Positions 46,772 through 49,761 of a stretch of 49,761 nucleotides of DNA are shown here, piece after piece. Position 1 is the stretch's first letter, and each line of letters opens with the position of its first letter. A program made the translations under genes and the position numbers. The stretch comes from an uncultured Roseburia sp. (GTDB lineage Bacteria > Bacillota > Clostridia > Lachnospirales > Lachnospiraceae). The stretch is from NCBI GenBank assembly GCA_947647505.1, contig CANSKO010000020.1, positions 1 through 49,761 on the forward strand. The letters are read 5' to 3'. The notes under the pieces are model-generated. The model was not told where the DNA came from. It did no database searches and worked only from the letters and a program-made list of their open reading frames with translations.

Positions 46772-47308
46772 TTATCCGGCTTTTGTCATCCAGGAAGCAA
46801 GAAAAATGCTTGCAGCGATGCCGCTGCATGTGGCAAAAAGCGCGCCCGGAAGCGTAAAACGCGTTTTTTTCACATGAACATGCATAAAATAAATGCTCAT
46901 GGTATAAAAAATAGTTTCCGTGCAGCTCATCATAATGGAAGCGGAAAGCCCGATAAACGAATCTGTTCCATGCGTTTTAAACAGATCCAGAAGCAGTCCG
47001 GTGGCTGCGGATGAGGAGAACATTTTTACAATAGAGGCGGGAATCAGTTCCGTCGGAAAATGCAGAGGTCCCATCAGCCGCTTTAAAAGATCCGACAGAA
47101 AGTCAAAAAAACCGGAAGCGCGCAGGATGCCGACGGAGGTCAGAAGCCCGATCAGGGTGGGAAGTATGTCGATTACGGTAAAAAGGCCGTCTTTTGCGCC
47201 CTTTAAAAAATCCTGATAAACGTTTTGCCGGTTTAAAAGCCCATAGGCGATAATCAGAAACAGAATCAAAGGGATAATGGATTCGGATAAAAATAACAGA
47301 AAGCGCAT
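46772..47308 (-). CDS. spmB: Spore maturation protein B
   Basis: A 178-aa membrane protein of the nucleoside-recognition (Gate) family needed in B. subtilis for full spore core dehydration. It opens MRFLLFLSESIIPLILFLII and has helices at about 7-27, 47-67 and in the C-terminal half. Family motifs include GLLTSVGILRASG and ELIPASIVKMFSSSAATGLL. The start at 47308 gives the normal family length and has GGAG 8 bases upstream. The usual partner spmA is not adjacent: upstream is the divergent cysteine-synthase gene. Confidence 0.88.
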   Translation of the reverse strand: MRFLLFLSESIIPLILFLIIAYGLLNRQNVYQDFLKGAKDGLFTVIDILPTLIGLLTSVGILRASGFFDFLSDLLKRLMGPLHFPTELIPASIVKMFSSSAATGLLLDLFKTHGTDSFIGLSASIMMSCTETIFYTMSIYFMHVHVKKTRFTLPGALFATCSGIAASIFLASWMTKAG

Positions 47309-47390
47309 AGAAATACTCCGGAGCGTCTTTTTTTCAGTATATGAAAGAAACGGATGGTCCATGAAAAATAATTGAAAACAGGAGAAAGAT

Positions 47391-48326
47391 ATGATATTTG
47401 AAAATGTTCTGGATGCAGTCGGACATACGCCGATGTTACGGTTACAGCGGATGAACAAGCCGGAAAATGCGGAGGTTCTTGTAAAATTCGAGGGATTAAA
47501 CGTCGGCGGTTCGATTAAGACGCGGACGGCGTATCAGATGATACTGGCTGCGGAGCGAGCCGGGCTTGTACATAAGGATACGATTATCGTGGAACCCACC
47601 AGCGGCAATCAGGGGATTGGCCTTGCGCTTGTCGGGGCCGTGCGGGGGTATAAGACGAAAATCATCATGCCCGATTCGGTCAGTGAAGAAAGGCGTCTTT
47701 TGGTCAGGCATTACGGAGCCGAAGTCATACTGATCCACGATGCCGGAAATATTGGCGAATGCATTGAACAATGCTTACAAAAAGCGCTTCAAATGGCAAA
47801 AGAAGATCCCAATGTCTTTGTTCCACAGCAGTTCGAGAACCCAAACAATATTCGGGCGCACAGGCATCATACGGCGCTTGAGATTTTAGAGCAGGTAGCC
47901 GGCCCAATTCATGGCTTTTGCTCCGGCATTGGAACCGGCGGCACAATTACCGGAATTGGCGAAGTATTAAAGGCCCAGAATCCGGATATCTTAATCTGGG
48001 CGGTAGAGCCGGAAAATGCAGCGATACTGGCCGGAGGCACAATCGGCACGCATATGCAGATGGGAATTGGAGACGGCGTAATTCCAGAGATTTTAAATCA
48101 GGAAATTTATAAAGATATTTATATCGTAAGCGATGAAGAGGCCATTCAGACGGCAAAAGACCTTGCGCGTCTGGAAGGGCTTATGTGCGGCATTTCCAGC
48201 GGGACAAATGTGGCTGCCGCGCTGAAAATGGCGGAAAAGCTGGGCAAAGGAAAAACCGTCGTAACAGTGCTTCCGGATACGGCGGAGCGTTACTTTTCTA
48301 CGCCGCTGTTTCAGGATGCATATTGA
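47391..48326 (+). CDS. PLP-dependent cysteine synthase family protein
   Basis: A 311-aa fold-type II PLP enzyme. PLP-binding Lys43 is in GGSIKTRTA, whereas classical CysK has SVKDR. The substrate loop reads PTSGNQGIG, with Gln where CysK and CBS have Thr (TSGNTG). The phosphate-binding loop is GIGTGGTITG, and SSGTN near the C-terminus holds the pyridine nitrogen. It probably makes cysteine from O-acetylserine and sulfide or a related beta-replacement reaction, but the substitutions leave the substrate open. AGGAG lies 6 bases before the ATG. It is followed at 23 bp by the PAP2 gene. Confidence 0.85.
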   Translation: MIFENVLDAVGHTPMLRLQRMNKPENAEVLVKFEGLNVGGSIKTRTAYQMILAAERAGLVHKDTIIVEPTSGNQGIGLALVGAVRGYKTKIIMPDSVSEERRLLVRHYGAEVILIHDAGNIGECIEQCLQKALQMAKEDPNVFVPQQFENPNNIRAHRHHTALEILEQVAGPIHGFCSGIGTGGTITGIGEVLKAQNPDILIWAVEPENAAILAGGTIGTHMQMGIGDGVIPEILNQEIYKDIYIVSDEEAIQTAKDLARLEGLMCGISSGTNVAAALKMAEKLGKGKTVVTVLPDTAERYFSTPLFQDAY

Positions 48327-48349
48327 AAGATGCGCAGAGAGGAGCGGGT

Positions 48350-48889
48350 ATGGATTTTTTATTACAATTGGATGAAGCGGCGCTGCTATGGATACAGGAA
48401 TATCTGCGCAGAGATTTTTTAAATCCGATCGTTACGGCGATTACAGGGCTTGGCGATGCGGGCTGGTTTTGGATCCTGTTGTCACTCGTTTTGCTTTTTT
48501 CAAAAAAGTACCGCAGAGTGGGGCTTACGGGAATGCTGGCGCTCTCGATCGGATTTCTTATTACGAATATATGGCTGAAAAACATGGTTATGCGCATCCG
48601 TCCGTATGAAGCCATCGAAGGCTTGCGTCTGATCGGGAATAAGGCGGTTGACTTTTCTTTTCCATCCGGTCATTCGACGGCGTCTATTGCGGCTTCTGCC
48701 GTCTTTTTGGCAGAGCTTCCAAAAAAAATGGGCGTTCCGGCATTTTTGCTTGGCATTGCCATTTGTTTTACAAGGCTTTATATTGGGATACATTATCCGT
48801 CAGACGTGCTGGCCGGAATGCTGATCGGGATGGTGGCCGCCTTTGCCTCGATTCGGATGATGAAAGAAAAAACGGACATATCGCTGTAA
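48350..48889 (+). CDS. PAP2-family membrane phosphatase
   Basis: A 179-aa protein with about five to six membrane helices and the three PAP2 motifs: KNMVMRIRP (about 82-90), FPSGHST (about 105-111) and TRLYIGIHYPSD (about 141-152) with the nucleophilic His. Such enzymes dephosphorylate undecaprenyl pyrophosphate or phosphatidic-acid-type lipids on the outer face. GAGGAG lies 6 bases before the ATG. Its last codons form part of the terminator of the convergent S1 gene. Confidence 0.92.
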   Translation: MDFLLQLDEAALLWIQEYLRRDFLNPIVTAITGLGDAGWFWILLSLVLLFSKKYRRVGLTGMLALSIGFLITNIWLKNMVMRIRPYEAIEGLRLIGNKAVDFSFPSGHSTASIAASAVFLAELPKKMGVPAFLLGIAICFTRLYIGIHYPSDVLAGMLIGMVAAFASIRMMKEKTDISL

Positions 48890-48902
48890 GGTGATATGTC
48901 CG
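48867..48902 (-). terminator. Terminator of the S1-domain gene
   Basis: CGGACATATC and GATATGTCCG form a perfect 10-bp stem with a 10-nt loop; on the leftward strand TTTTTTC follows. It lies 7 bp after the S1 stop and inside the end of the PAP2 coding region. Confidence 0.85.
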
Positions 48903-48909
48903 ACGTGGA

Positions 48910-49761
48910 TTATGGATTCAGTTTGATATTTGCAAGCAGAGAACCGAGGCTTGTGGATGCGGATTCATGGGAAGAATAGGCTTCCACGCTTTTGCTGGTT
49001 TCTTCCGCTTCGGTATCGATCATTTCTTCTTCGAGCACACGCATGCTCAAGCTGATTTTATTGTCATTTGTGTTTAAAATTTTTGCTTTTACTTTCTGAC
49101 CAACCTGCAGCGCCTCGCCCGGTTTTTTTATCCGCTTTGTGGAAATCTGTGAAATGTGCACAAGACCGCTTAATCCGTTGCCGATGTTTACAAATGCGCC
49201 ATACGGCATCAGGCTTTCTACCGTTCCTTCCACTACGGAGCCCGGGGTCAGCATGGAGATTTTGTGATTATGCTCTTCCTCTGCCCGTTCGCGTGCGATG
49301 ACTTTGGCGGAAAGCACGAGTTTTTTTCTGCTTTTCTCTACGGTAATGACTCTGACGTCGATTTCTTTTCCAAGCCAGGGATTGCAGTCCTCCACATAAT
49401 CAAGACTTAAATGGGAAGCCGGAATGAATCCGCGGATGCCTTCCAGATAAGCGATAACGCCGCTTGGAACAATGCCCTTGATACGGACCTTTACATTTGT
49501 GCCGTTTTCCAGATACTGATTCAGCTTATCCCAGGCAAGCGTGTCGTTGGCTTCTTTTCTTGAAAGCAGGATATTGCCTTCGCCGTCGTCCATGCGAACG
49601 ATTTTCGCTTCCATGACGTCGCCCTCGTGTACAGATTCCATCAGATTGAAATCCGGATCTGCACTGATATCTTCTGCTTTGATAATGCCGGACGTATAAT
49701 ATTTCAGATCAAGCGTAACATCTTCTTCCGTTACCGCAATCACAGTCCCGGTAATAATATC
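48910..49761 (-). CDS. S1-domain RNA-binding protein (RpsA-like), 5' end outside window
   Basis: At least 283 residues; the frame stays open to the right window edge, so the N-terminus is missing. Three S1 OB-fold domains are visible: a partial first (DIITGTVIAVTEEDVTLDLK), a second (about 85-150 of the visible part; GVIAYLEGIRGFIPASHLSL) and a well-conserved third (GTVESLMPYGAFVNIGNGLS, then GLVHISQIS). The C-terminal tail is acidic and Ser-rich. Bacterial proteins of this kind bind mRNA at the ribosome; in Clostridia they can also be fused to or placed beside IspH, which cannot be tested here. Confidence 0.9.
   Translation of the reverse strand, partial: DIITGTVIAVTEEDVTLDLKYYTSGIIKAEDISADPDFNLMESVHEGDVMEAKIVRMDDGEGNILLSRKEANDTLAWDKLNQYLENGTNVKVRIKGIVPSGVIAYLEGIRGFIPASHLSLDYVEDCNPWLGKEIDVRVITVEKSRKKLVLSAKVIARERAEEEHNHKISMLTPGSVVEGTVESLMPYGAFVNIGNGLSGLVHISQISTKRIKKPGEALQVGQKVKAKILNTNDNKISLSMRVLEEEMIDTEAEETSKSVEAYSSHESASTSLGSLLANIKLNP

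Overview
This window is the chromosomal replication-origin region of a low-GC, anaerobic, probably spore-forming member of the Clostridia, most likely a Lachnospiraceae. The evidence is the gene order (parB-parA ... rsmG-mnmG-mnmE-jag-yidC-yidD-rnpA-rpmH // oriC // dnaA-dnaN-S4-recF-gyrB-gyrA), an oxygen-sensitive class III ribonucleotide reductase, a two-subunit iron-sulfur fumarase, a spore-maturation gene (spmB), a spore-type GH18 hydrolase, and the families DUF3881, DUF4446 and DUF1858. Genes left of about 15.4 kb mostly read leftwards and genes right of 15.8 kb mostly read rightwards, so transcription runs with replication away from the origin.

Layout. 0-0.35 kb: an unidentified edge segment, a terminator and tRNA-Arg(CCT). 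0.37-3.5 kb: a leftward DUF3881-DUF4446-parB-parA cluster. 3.5-7.3 kb is the unusual part of the left arm. It has three parS sites (two perfect, one with a single mismatch), a broken surface-protein gene with a bacterial Ig-like domain, a palindromic MITE flanked by TA, a LuxR-type response regulator whose phospho-acceptor Asp is Asn, and a lone coiled-coil protein, with about 0.9 kb of apparently non-coding AT-rich DNA between the last two. 7.4-8.4 kb: a membrane-anchored alpha/beta-hydrolase-fold protein that has lost catalytic residues. 8.5-15.4 kb: RNA modification, membrane insertion and RNase P genes. 15.4-17.4 kb: a bipartite oriC flanking dnaA, with DnaA boxes on both sides and a DnaA-trio-like unwinding element before dnaN.

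17.4-33.4 kb holds replication, topology and metabolic housekeeping genes: dnaN, S4, recF, gyrB, gyrA, a CmpB-like membrane protein, fumarase alpha and beta, nrdD, gdpP, rplI, dnaB and a MerR regulator. 33.4-35 kb: a small ferredoxin, a DUF1858 protein and mecA.

35-43 kb is accessory. A Ser/Thr kinase fused to a lysine-less P-loop domain overlaps a second protein with the same kind of lysine-less P-loop, and a small orphan protein follows. Then come two paralogous secreted leucine-rich-repeat proteins with matching promoters, a membrane-anchored GH18 enzyme and a lipoprotein. 43-49.8 kb: a polar amino-acid ABC transporter, a protein with two methyltransferase domains, spmB without spmA, a cysteine-synthase-family enzyme, a PAP2 phosphatase, and an S1-domain protein cut by the right edge.

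The best candidate for an undescribed system is the kinase/double P-loop cassette at 35.2-37.4 kb. The unphosphorylatable regulator with its orphan coiled-coil partner at 5.1-7.25 kb is second.
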